Source: Phoenix dactylifera (Eukaryota > Streptophyta > Magnoliopsida > Arecales > Arecaceae). Taken from it: a stretch of DNA of 64,000 nt. Location: assembly GCF_009389715.1 (NCBI RefSeq), contig NC_052405.1, positions 10,432,694 through 10,496,693 on the forward strand, given 5' to 3'. The translations under genes were made by a program, and so were the position numbers. Positions 33,601-45,200 of the stretch are shown piece after piece; position 1 is the stretch's first letter; every line of letters starts with the position of its first letter. The notes beneath the pieces are model-generated. The model was not told the origin of the DNA. It saw only the letters and a program-made list of their open reading frames with translations, and ran no database searches.

Positions 33601-36600
33601 AAAAATTTATAAGATTAATAAATATATTTTATGAAATATATCATGATAAGATTTGGTATTATATGGTTAGTGATATTGGATTTCTATGAAATACCAAACA
33701 GGTTATTCGTGGATACCCGGAGATTTGGAACTTAGCATACCAAATACGGTGATCTTGGATCATCGGGGATCGAATTACCTTAGGATAAGGATCACCAGTG
33801 GTCTAAGATCACCTTGGTGACCCCATTTGGGGCACCAAATGCCATCTACAAGAAGGTTTTTGCATTACCTTCTTCCTATGTTTGATAGTTTTGTATTACA
33901 AAGAATTTTGTAAGGCGTGGCTGTTGTATTTTATAAATTTTTAGAGAAATTCCATAAACAAATTTTTAGAGAAATTCCATAAACATACCTTTTAAAACAT
34001 TATTTTTAATGATATAAAGTCCATAGCAATTGCTATAGGATTTTTGTTGAAGCCAAAGTAGTACTTTTCAGTGCAAAGAAACCTTCAATTTTTTCTGAAT
34101 GAGGAAGATGGCATATGTAATTTGACAAGTGACCTCTGACTAAAAGGATCATAATTGTAACAGCTCTAGCTGAAGTGAATGTCACTGCTAAAAGAAGTCT
34201 TTTGAGTTTTGTGAATAAAAATGATACTTCCTAATGCATTTGCTCTGGAGCAAGTACAATGAACTACCCAAGGAGGGCAAAGTGCGGTGTTTTTTTCACA
34301 CACCCCTGAAAAGCAGTAGTAATGGTAAAATATTGTCCATTAAATACTCACAATTTTCTTTGAAAACTGCAAGTTTATTTCTGTGAAGCTAGGGCTTTGT
34401 TACATTTCAAAATCACCTCTCTCTCAATCTCTTGGGGGTCTCCATGATCCATCATTTTGTTCTTGTACTATTATTCTATTTTTTTTTTTTACCTATGGAA
34501 GTTTTAATAAATAGGTGAATGACTGACTATTCATGCTATAGGGTAATTCTGGTGGGCCCCTTGTGAACCTTGATGGTGAGATTGTGGGAATTAATATTAT
34601 GAAAGTTGCAGCTGCCGATGGTTTGAGCTTTGCAGTACCAATTGACTCAGTTGTTAAAATAATTGAGCAATTTATGAAGAATGGGTATGTTGGACATTTA
34701 TGATTAATTTGCTTCTGATTGCTCTTCTTAAAACTTAATTGGCAGTTGCTCTTTTCAGTATGGTTTGTGCTCTTTCCTTTTCTTTTTGAAATTTTCCTGC
34801 CTAGTAATTATTATCTGTATTGTGATATATGGCCTTCCTTAATTAAATTGTTGTGACCATTGAGATTTGGAAGATTTAAAGCCCTATCTCCCTAAGAATG
34901 AACTAGAATCAATGTCATTGTCTAGGAATCTATAGATAATGGCCTGATTTTAACATTTAGCTTTCCAAGGATAAATAAATAGAATTTCCTGTTTACATTT
35001 ATTTTGTTTGTAAGAAACAGTGGATCTCAAGATTTATTTATTTTTGGGATTAAAGAGCTTAAACGTGTTTCCATAAATTCAATCACAGAATTTGATCACG
35101 TCTACCACCCAACATTTCTTTCAAAATGTAGATGGAAATCTGATCAAAACCTCTTTTGGGACTCAATCATGAAGATTGATTCTCATCAATTAAGCAGCAA
35201 GGAAGAATTTCAAGAGTTCGTAACTTTAAAATCATATAGTAGAACATGTCAAGCTATAGGTAGTGATGTGCTAATAAGTGATCAGCAAACTACTGTTGAC
35301 ATGCAGTCCATCAGCACTCAATCATGTGATTGGAAAAATGTAACCTTTCATGTGATAGGTAGTTATACTCTTTATTGAACTACTTCTGGACTTCATGTTT
35401 AATCATATATCTGTTTGCAATTATCTGTTACTTTTTGGTCTTCGGTGACTGTGGTTAAATGGGATATGGCTACTTGATTGTAGTCATAACCATCTATTTT
35501 TTATATTTTGACCTTCTTACCTTCTCGCCTAGTTCACATTGTTGTGGTTGCATAAAGTTGTGCTATATATTTTTCTCCAGTTTGTTTTTGACCTTACCCT
35601 TCATAATAAAACAATCTTAGCAATACTGCACAAGATCTTCTTGAAATTTCAATAGTTGCATCTTAACTTTCAAAAACTTAACAATATTATTTAACTCTGT
35701 GCAGAAGAGTGGTCCGGCCTTGGCTTGGACTAAAGATGCTTGACCTTAATGAAATGATCATTGCACAGATTAAAGAAAGAGATGCATTTTTTCCAGATGT
35801 AAGCAAAGGCGTGCTTGTGCCCATGGTATGCTTATCTTCTGTTGATGATGTTTCTTTGGAGAATAATATTCCATGTCAATATATGTCTACTCCCATTTGA
35901 GCTCAATTTGGATGCCGCGGAATATAGAATATGATATGAAAATGGTTGTTATTCAAGAATTTAGATACCACTTCCAGTTTCCCTACTGATCACTGCCTGA
36001 CGTGTATCAAGCTATGTGCCATACCAACCACGGGATGTCACCTCCTGGTTCAAACAAGGAAAGAAAGGAAGGAACACACCAAGCAATGCAGTCTGGTACA
36101 CATCTGGCACAGAGCGGTTTGCCTAAGAACTAGTGCCAGGTGGTGTGTCGTTTCCTACTGGATATGGCATGTTATGTCAGAAGATGATTAAGCGTAAATT
36201 GCCTAAATTTAAATCTTTACTTAGTTTCCTTCCTGCCACCTTGCCAACATCTAAATAGAGCCTCTCTAGTAACCAATAAGAATCCAGCCTTTTACTAACT
36301 ATTTGGGTTTGGCTTCATGGATTCTCATTTGCCAAGTATTCTTGTTTAGGGCCACTTTTGATGTTATTCCAAGCTTCTTCATATCCTTCCTCACAATCTC
36401 CATCTATGTTATCTAAGATATTCTCTGCTCTTCTTATAACCTTCTAGACGATCTAAAATATACCTCTACCTATCGAAGCCGCCTCAGGTATTTATTGTAC
36501 ATGTCTAAACCATCTCAATCGATCTTCCATCACTTTATTCTTAATTTTTGCAACCCTTATAGCTCTTCAAATATATTCGTTTCTCAATCTATCCTTTATA

Positions 36601-39600
36601 GTTTTATTACGCATCTATCTTAGCATTCTCATTCTTGCCACACTCATTTCTAATAAAGTCTCTATAACAAATATATAATAATTTAAATTCATCATGTCCT
36701 TGGGATAGTATTATTTATGTTTGCAGTCTCATATCCTCAACATGGTTTCGAAGTGAGACAAAATATTGATCAGAATATATTAATGAGGGTTGACCTAAAT
36801 ATTTAAATGACACATTAGTAGTATGTTGGCCCAAATCATCCTTAAAATCTGATAATATTTGGTTATTTTTTGTTTAATAGGCAATTAGTAATCTATTGTG
36901 AATCTAACCTTTTGATTGCAGATTTTTTTTCCCCTGAAGGCCATATATTGTTGACTTACTGTTTCATGTGATGTTTCATCTTTTGACCATCCATCTCAGA
37001 TTTCAGGACACTTCTAAGTCAAAATTAGAAAATCTTAAAAAAATGAATGATGCTATACCTGCTAGCAATTTTATTTGCTTCCCTTGCTTGCTATTGTGGC
37101 AGCTAGCCTGGCATTGGTAATGCCATGTCAGCAAAGTTGAGCTCGGGTGATTTAGAATCCTTTATATGCTGAAGAGCGATGCCAGGTCATCACTACTTCA
37201 GCAGGGGGGTCGGAAGTAAAACCATGAGAAGGTATTGCATTACTTTTTGAAAATAGACTAGCATATGGAGCTCGCGGATTGTCCATGGAAGTCAAAAAAA
37301 GAAAAAACTGTCTCTTAGTATTGATCTTTACCACTTTAGCAGTTTTTATTTGTGTACTGATTTTCCCAAACTCATCCCTCATGTAATATATCATATTATC
37401 AGTGCTGCTGTCATTGCCAATTAATTTTCCTTGTTAGTCATGTAATGAGGGTACCAGTACCCTTTATCAGCACTAGCCTATGGCTTAGGAGCTGTAGGCT
37501 CGATCCTAAATCCAAATTTAGCATTTTGTTGACCTAGTCCAATGGATCCCCCTTTAGCCGTTGGTTTTGTGAATTAATAATTGACCTATTCTTTTTAAAA
37601 GTGTATCAAGGTTTATTTGCCTGTGCCTAGTTTTTTATATAGCCAACATGCCCATTAAAGAGATTTACTATAATCAATTGATGACGTTTCAAAGAGCTTT
37701 TTGGTGAAATCTTTATCAAAATCCTTCACTCTTTCACATCTTTCCCTATCCATCGTCTTTCTTAATCACTTTTGATGGTGAATTAAAAATTAGTTGACCC
37801 AGATTTTTCAAGGTAATTCTTAAAATAGGTTTTATAGTCTTATTTTAAGTAGGATTATGTGCAAAAAGCCTACCTTGGGTATGAGTTAGATAGATCACAA
37901 AGTTGTTGAGATTTGATTTTTTGTTGTTTTAGCTGACTTTATATACTGAATTATGTGATGTTCCAAAATTTTTCATTTTTGGAAATATCTTAAGTGTTCG
38001 TGCAATTACTTTTTTTCAATAGTTGTAGTTTACTTGTATAAAAGGAGCCATGGAGTGTCTACATATGGGTCCATTAGGGCTGGATGAAAATCATTATGCA
38101 TGACTTGTTTTGAAAGAATGAATGGATTTCCTTTCGGCCAAGTTCAGCGCTTCTTATCTCTCTCTTCAACTCCTCTTCCACTCCTTCCTTGCTCTTCTTG
38201 ATCTCCCTTCTATTATATCTGATCTCTACTAATATTTTTCCTGTTTTTGCTTCCCTAAATCTCACATTGTTTTCTACATAAATGTAATATTTGTGATATG
38301 AATTTCTATTATAGGACTACAGACTATCACCTATTAACAAGTTTCCTTTAGAAATTTGTCCTTTGGACCTATTCTGATCTAAAAACTTAGAACATAAATT
38401 TTTAGGTCATTTTAAATTTTATAATCTCCAGTAGAATACCTTTTCTTTCTTGTTAACTGTAGCAGGACAGGGAGGTGAATTCTCGATCCAAACTTCAGCA
38501 TGTCAGACCCTTCAAGTTCTTCCATGCATTGGAGGTTATCTCCAATTGGTCCTATATCCTTTCAGGGTATCAGACAAGCTTCATATGCTTCATTTTGTGG
38601 TTTGTGACACGGTTCCTATTGTCATATTCACCTGAGTGTCACTGGGACCACGTTTGTTTACCCGTAGCTCTCATCTGTATACCGTATCAAAGAATCTCAG
38701 TTTATCCACCGTCTATATTACCTCTGGGAGGCATTGTAAGAAGTAGCATGCAACTAGTGGGACAGAATTAGATAAAAAGCAACCTTTAGCCATTGCAAGG
38801 GATTGTTTGGTTGCCTGCAAGTTTTTACACTCCGTAAAAATGTAAAAACTCTTTTTGATAAACTCATTTATCTTACATTCTGTAAAGCTGTTTAGTAAGA
38901 ACCCTGGAGGGATACTTTCCTAAAAGACTTTATTTTTGCATCTTGAAAAAAAAAAACTCATTTGATTCTACCAAATACAAGATAAATATATACTTTTGTA
39001 ATTATTTTGTTTATTGAAATTTCTAATAATACATGCATGGCTCAAATAAATGTTTTGTGCGCATAAGTTTCCTCTGTGCATGTAATATGCTTGTTATTTG
39101 TCCAAGAAAATTAACTTGCATAGGTTGTGTAAAGTATCCATTCTTACTTCATTCCACTGATGCCTCTTTGCTTATATGATGCACTTTGTGTTGTATGCAT
39201 GTGAGACACCTGGTAACTGATATACCCATATGATCAACCAGGTGACTCCAGGATCCCCAGCTGAACGTGCTGGATTTCGCCCAGGCGATGTAGTCATTGA
39301 ATTTGAGGGAAAACCTGTTGGAGGCATCAAAGAGGTATTGTACTTCAAATTTTCTGCAGACTAATTCCCTCTAACATGATCATGCACCTGAATGCTTGCA
39401 GCCTGAGTGAAACCAAAATATTGTATACAGTAAAATCCCCACCTTGGGAAAAAGAAAAAAGAAAGAAAGAAAGAGAAAAATCCAGCCTTCTCTGACCCAA
39501 ATTCTATGATGCTTATGGGCTCACCCTATGAATGCGCTCTGAGTAGGTTACTGATGGTGCATTTGGTTGGAAAGAGAAGTGCTGTGGAAACGAATTTTTC

Positions 39601-39903
39601 TTGGAAAATCTAGTTATTTGTTTTTTAACACAAATTTGAATTTCAAAAAAATTTTCTTTTTCCGTGAAAACTTTATATTTTTTTCCCTTTCCCTAGATTT
39701 CCTTGCATCAGAACATATTCTAAAAACCATGACCTTTTCATAATTTTCGTAGGAGGCTCTAAAAATCTTTACCAATTTCGTTACAGATTATTGATATAAT
39801 GGGGGATAAGGTTGGGCAACCTTTGAAAGTGCTTGTTAAACGAGAAAAAAACAGATTGGTGACTTTGACTGTAATTCCAGAGGAGGCAGACCCTGAGAGG
39901 TGA
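30636..39903 (+). CDS. DEGP14: DegP/HtrA-type serine protease (protease Do-like 14)
   Basis: Ten exons: 30636-30762, 30843-30950, 31049-31222, 31332-31459, 32196-32407, 32661-32742, 34542-34684, 35705-35825, 39242-39334 and 39787-39903. They total 1305 nt (434 aa), close to Arabidopsis DEGP14 as I remember it. All phases agree. The donor after exon 6 is GC (CAG|GCAAGC); the others are GT. The trypsin-like domain spans about 120-325 with the triad His164 (TCAHVV), Asp202 (HSDIALLK) and Ser280 (GNSGGPL). A single PDZ domain covers about 330-430 ([16 protein letters not shown]). The N-terminus is basic, then hydrophobic and Ala-rich, which suggests a mitochondrial presequence with a membrane anchor as in HtrA2; location is inference. 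HtrA proteases degrade misfolded proteins and work as trimers. The gene converges on GDI. Introns 6 and 8 are large and hold mobile-element debris. Confidence 0.95.
33020..33850. mobile_element. AT-rich foldback-type insertion in DegP-like intron 6 (tentative)
   Basis: Both ends (33025-33240 and 33690-33845) are rich in GGTGAT, GATCA and ATCCTAAG words in complementary orientation. One end has GATCATCCTAAGATT; the other has ACCTTAGGATAAGGATCACC and CTAAGATCACC. An AT-only core lies between. This is the arrangement of a non-autonomous foldback or MITE-like element. I could not define terminal inverted repeats or a target duplication, so the boundaries are approximate. Confidence 0.4.
36360..36670 (-). 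pseudogene. LINE-type C-terminal relic in DegP-like intron 8
   Basis: The minus strand reads, with stops, an [15 protein letters not shown] stretch, then DRLRNEYI, and then [13 protein letters not shown]. This is the conserved C-terminal region of a plant LINE-type reverse transcriptase ORF, where intact copies have MRMLRW, RNEDI and RLRWFGHVQRR. At least three stop codons interrupt it. No other part was identified nearby. The rest of intron 8 (35826-39241) appears non-coding. Confidence 0.7.
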
Positions 39904-40904
39904 TGTCGGATTTGTGCCTGGACTTCCTCCAGATGTTCTATGGAGGCTTCAAGCAAGGAACTTTTTTGGTTGACACCCACACGTTGAAGTGCTAAACCAA
40001 GAAATTTTGACAATATGATTACAAACTTTAAAAGAGGCAAAGATTTTGTAGTGCTAAACTAGATTAATTTTTACAAATAATTATTAAACTTTGCAGAGCA
40101 GATGCCATGGTATATGATTTCTATGTTGGCAAAGTTAGATCGTGCCTTGCAGACGCATATGTACACCAGGTTGTTTATGCTGAGCCAAATTGATTTGGGC
40201 AATATTGAGCATGGAAGTTACACATGTAATGATGTATAAACTTTCATTGGAAAGGTTAAAGATTGGTTTGCGGTTTTGATTAACTGGCATCAAGGTGGAA
40301 GCAATTCCGTGAATCAAGCATTGCTTTCCATCCCCTTGTCTTTTTCCTAGTCAAAGGATAATGATGAGAAGTTGCCCTCTGGTTTTGCAAGTTTAATCTG
40401 TGATCAATAATTTCTAGCTCAATTATATATATATTATTGCGAATGTTTGCAGTCAGGACTTGACTCCAAAGCCTGAAGCCATTTCATAGTTTTATCTTTT
40501 TTCGTTCTCATTTGTTCCATGGAAAGGAAAACCAAAATGGTTCCCCTCCCGTGGCCAGAGTCTTGACTTGCACACGTTGTTTGATTAAATATTCTAATAG
40601 TAAAACCTTCTGGAGTCCCTTTATTTAGTTTCGCTTTATGCTTTAACCATGAATATCTAGGGCTACATATGGTCAAACATTATCTCATATGACTACCTAC
40701 GGCTACCACCTTTAGGTATCTTCCATAGGATTATGAAAAGTCAAGAGCTTAGTATCGTACACCAAATAGTTGAATCCCAGGTCACCCCACGGCATTTTCT
40801 GTTCCTTTATTTTTAACAATGCTATAAGAGCCCCCTTTCAAAATAATGCTATGAGATCTTATTTGTAAATTCTCGAACAATAAAGTAAATTATTTAAGGA
40901 GATT
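39904..40904. other. 3' flank of the DegP-like gene
   Basis: Probably the 3' UTR followed by intergenic DNA. No coding sequence or repeat stands out. Confidence 0.4.
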
Positions 40905-41395
40905 GTTAGAGCAGGGAATGGAACTGCATCTCAGCGCAAGGTATTATCCGCTTTCGAGAAGTACGCACGTGTTTGACATCGTGTTCGGTAATTTCTCCCT
41001 CACAACTTTGTCCTTTAAAAGTCGCCTTGCAAGGGTGGTCCTTCTTTACAAGGCATAATCCTTTTCACTACTCAATCGATGTTGAACTAAAGTTCCGAGC
41101 TCTCCTCCGCCCTACAATGCTAGCCCCTCCAGTGGGAAGGATTCGTGCGGAGAAGTTTTGAGGGAGCCCTTCCTGTAGTGCCATCTGTTAGAGCAGAAAA
41201 TGGGATTACATCCCAGCGCAAGGTATTGTCCGTTTTGGAAAAGTACGCATGTGCTTAACATCGTGCGTAGCTTATGCACGGCAATTTTTTCCTCACGGCT
41301 GTCTTTTAAAAAACGCCTTGCGAGGGAAGGGGTGGCCCCTCCTAATAAGGTACAATCCTTTTCGCTACTCAACCGATGTCCCCCCCCCCCCCAGC
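40905..41395. repeat. Imperfect direct repeat, 282-bp spacing
   Basis: A block beginning GTTAGAGCAG at 40905 recurs at 41187. Both copies continue with CATCTCAGCGCAAGGTATT or CATCCCAGCGCAAGGTATT, AAGTACGCA, and later AATCCTTTTC and ACTCAA..GATGT. The second copy is truncated at a run of C at about 41381-41394. The junction GCCATCTGTTAGAGC hints at an LTR pair or tandem duplication. No primer-binding site, polypurine tract or target duplication was seen, so the class is open. Confidence 0.8.
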
Positions 41396-42235
41396 AGAGA
41401 CCGTTTCACAGCCACAATTTTTTTTTTTTTTTTACTTTTCTTTTCTCCTTTGCTGCCCATGGAACACCAATGTATTAATGTAACTTGCAATAATTAGTGT
41501 CAAAGTTTTAAATCTCGCATGACGAGATTGTTCCAATTTATCTGTGGAACGAAACATGCCGCCATGCCACTCCATCTCGGCACTTGGATTGGAGATATCT
41601 CAAAATGTGCCAGTCGAGACACTGAAATGATGATAGGACAGTCCTATCCTGATATATGGGATGCTACCCTGTTCCAGGGTCCGTGGTTGGGATTCGAATC
41701 CTTGATCAGTGAAATCCAAGTTGCCGCATGGATTCAAGGGGCAGCAGTCATCGTCTGCCTTGCTACGAAGACCTCGACGTTGCAGGCTGACCCTCCCAAG
41801 TCCCAAGAAGAATTCGACGATTCGGTGGTGAATACTGACTGGTTTCAGCAAAATAAGTAATGTTAGTTAGACCTCTTCTACTACAAAGCAATCACCAGCA
41901 CATTTTTTTTAAGAGGAAAACAAGGGCATTCTTCAGCGGAAAAAAAAAAAAAAAAAAACAAGGGCATTAGCATAAAGCGAGATGGATTGCTCCAGTTACA
42001 TAAATAATAGATAATATCTAATCAAATGGCAATCATATCCATTCTTCCAGATGACAAAATTCCAAAACAAGAAAGGCCTCTTCGTTATCAAGAAAAATTG
42101 CACTTCAGGAAACAAATATCCAAGAACATGACTATAGAAGCATCTGAGAAACCTCATTTAGACAAATTTAACTCCAATCTTATGAAATTACAGTAAACCT
42201 GACTGAAAATCCTTGCAACTGTCATTTCGTGCTTC
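41396..42235. other. Intergenic region between the DegP-like and GDI genes
   Basis: Starts with poly(T) at about 41418-41433 and has poly(A) at about 41941-41958. A 113-codon frame at 41519-41860 resembles nothing I recognise and has an equally long frame on the other strand. The part from about 42000 is probably the GDI 3' UTR on the minus strand. Confidence 0.4.
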
Positions 42236-45200
42236 TCATTCTTCGGCAGCACTGGCAGCACTGAGATCCACGCTAAGATCAATGGTCTGCCAAAGTAAAT
42301 ATGCATTTGTTTCTTATTGGTTGCAATACAATAATAACAATAATAATTAAAAAAAAAGATAAGTAGCGCATGCAAAGTTGGAAGGGAAAAATCAAATCTC
42401 ACTACAAAAATGTTCTGGTCTGAATAATAGTGTTGGATCTCCCATCTGAAGGTGTGGTAAAGTGCAACAAGGAGCAAAGGCAATGAAGATCTCATCAAGA
42501 TGCTATGAATAGGTTCGTCGTACCGGTACCGAACCCCGTACCGGTGCCGCACTAGTATAGACGTACCGAGTGTCGGTACGGTACGGTATGCGGTACGTCA
42601 AGCGTACCGACATTGGCGTATCGATACCGGTACCCATCGGTACGGATACGGTACGTTCGGTACCGACCGGTATCGATCGGTACGGCATACCATGCCTATG
42701 ATCATGTGAAACTTTAAGATGGCAGTGGTCAAGACTCCAAAGAGTATATACAAGAGGATTAGAAATGCAATAAAGACTTTAAAATCTTCAATGGGAGAAA
42801 CAGGGGCTAAGGTAGAGGATTAGAATAGGTACACAAAGGCCCAGAAAAATAAGAGCTAAAATACTTTATCTGGAAAGAGATAAAGATGAGTGAAGGCTGA
42901 AGACAGGGATCATGACATTTAAGGTTGGCCAAGAAACAAGAGATATACCATTGATGACCTCGGTAGGAGTTCTGTGACGTGTAAATGGATTCAAATAGGC
43001 TTGCATGCAGTATGTAAATGTCTGTAGCAATTGATAGCAGAACAGGATTAATAAAAGTCAAGCAACAGATATGGAAAAGCCTCGGTGGTGGTGGTTGTTT
43101 TATATGAGGCGTGTATTTAGCTGCACCTTTAAAAAAGAAAGGTATAAATTCAAAGTTAGATGGTGGGATAAGGGATGTAAGCTTCTGTAATTGTTATATT
43201 AGATTAGATAGCAGAACATAAGCAGCATTTATCTATACAAAGTTGGTGCCACATGGCAGCACTACTAAAGCAGTAATTGATGGTTGAAAATGGACAAGAG
43301 ACATGACAAAAGGAGCAATAACAGCAGGCCTCTCAGACAGAAGTGGAATATTTGGTCTACCGGGTTCAATATTACATCTATGTATAAATATGAACTTCGT
43401 ATTGCAAACATTGTATTCTGACAAATCTCTACGAGTGAGCCAGAAGTGTGACAAGTAGAAACAGCAGAAGTAATTTACTTGGTCCTAAGCAGGCAGCAAC
43501 CTTTACTCTGAAGGAATAAGAGAAGATGAAGAGTGAACATTACCTTTCCAGTGATCTTCGTATAGATAGCAAGCACATCCATGACAGTTGATTCGAAATG
43601 TGTCGTAGCATCATAACTCTGCAATATTCGAAAATGTGTAAACAGGTATCCACGAAGTTAAGCAGGAGAAAGAATAATAGACTTACAGTTGATATGAAGC
43701 AATTGTCCAGCAAGGGTTCATTGACAGGTTCACATCTGTCGTATGTATCAAAAAATATCTCATCAACTGGGCCAAGAAGATCAATGCCCGGCTTTAGTTC
43801 TACTTGAGGCTGGTTAGTCTCAGCTTCTGTTGAGACAAACGCAATGAACTTCCCCTTTGGGGCAACATTGTGAGAATAAGAACAACAGAAAAGGTACCTG
43901 TTTGGTCAACCAAGGGGCATTAAAAAAGTAAAAATACAGTTAATTTGGAAAGAAAGACTGATAGAGTTTCAAATGACACACACACCACTAGCCAACCCCA
44001 CACCCCAACAAACAAAATTGTTGGAGGAATTAACTCACATGTCTGACTTGCGACCCAGTTGTTTTTGTGGAAGTATAACCTGCACTGAGTGAGAATCATC
44101 GGTATTTGGGATAGGATGGCTCATTATAGCAATGGCTCTCGCGACTTTTCCAACCTTCTTAACCTATCACCAATCATTAAAACTCTATCTGTGAGTGGTT
44201 ACTCGACTATGAAACTCAGAATCAGAAACTACTCAAGAATTAAAAGGCAATGTAGTGCAAATCTTTCCAAAGGACTTACGAGATTTTGAGGTGCACCTCA
44301 TGTATATGATCACTGGTGCTAGATGAAAAACAGAATCAAAATACTCAGTTATTGAGTACACAAAAGATAAGAACCTCTACCTTGTTTGGTAAATAGGAAG
44401 GATCACAGACAACTTTCTTACATCTTGCAGTTTCCCCTTCAGATGACACACCACAGACTTTTCCTTCCTCATCAAATTCAACCTGGCATGAATAAATTAG
44501 AGGCATCAATTCTCAAAATGATTCTAACAATTCACAGGACCATCCATGCATGAAGTACTCCTTGTATAAATCATAGAACCTGCAGTTATGTGGATAAGTA
44601 TCAAAAAATACCTTGCACTCTGGTTTGTTCAACATGTACGTCCCACCATAAACAGCACTAAGGCGTGCAAATGCCTGCAGTTTCAGTAACACTCAAATTA
44701 ACTGGATGAGCATGATATTACTGCCAAGCTGTAGAGTTTTTGAGCACAAAACTGACCTGAGGGAGCTCTCCTAATCCATATAGAGGATAAATATATGGCG
44801 AACCACCTTGAAAACGTGCTAAGGATTCTGCATAAAGCTGTCACAGGAGTTGACAACAAAAACCAGATGTATTAGCAAAAAAGTTCATGCGAGCAGACAG
44901 ATTTGGGAAGCAGCAGGGATTGGTTCCCTAAAGGAAAAAAAAAGTTCCAATTAACTGCATGAGAAACAAAATCTTGCATACAGAAGATGCATATGCATGC
45001 AGACACGAAAACTACTCAATGTCACAGCTATCAAGGCTTTTCCCAATTATTCAGGATTAGCTTGAAGAGTCCTCATTCTCCAAGCATCTGAGGCTACCTC
45101 TGGTGTTACTTTCAGGCATAAAAGCTGGCAAGCCTAAACCATATATGGGTATTGTCTCAGCTGCAGTCCAGAAATGAAGAAGAAGAAATGTGGCAATTCA

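Noticed and set aside
35004..35378. 124-codon frame in intron 7 of the DegP-like gene
   Set aside because: It has no family resemblance, no splice logic linking it to neighbouring exons, and exons 7 and 8 join perfectly without it.
40905..41187. Cassandra-type element with a 5S RNA promoter
   Set aside because: The 5S internal control region is not visible in either copy.
41519..41860. 113-codon frame between the DegP-like and GDI genes
   Set aside because: An equally open frame runs antisense and no motif is recognisable; probably old repeat sequence.
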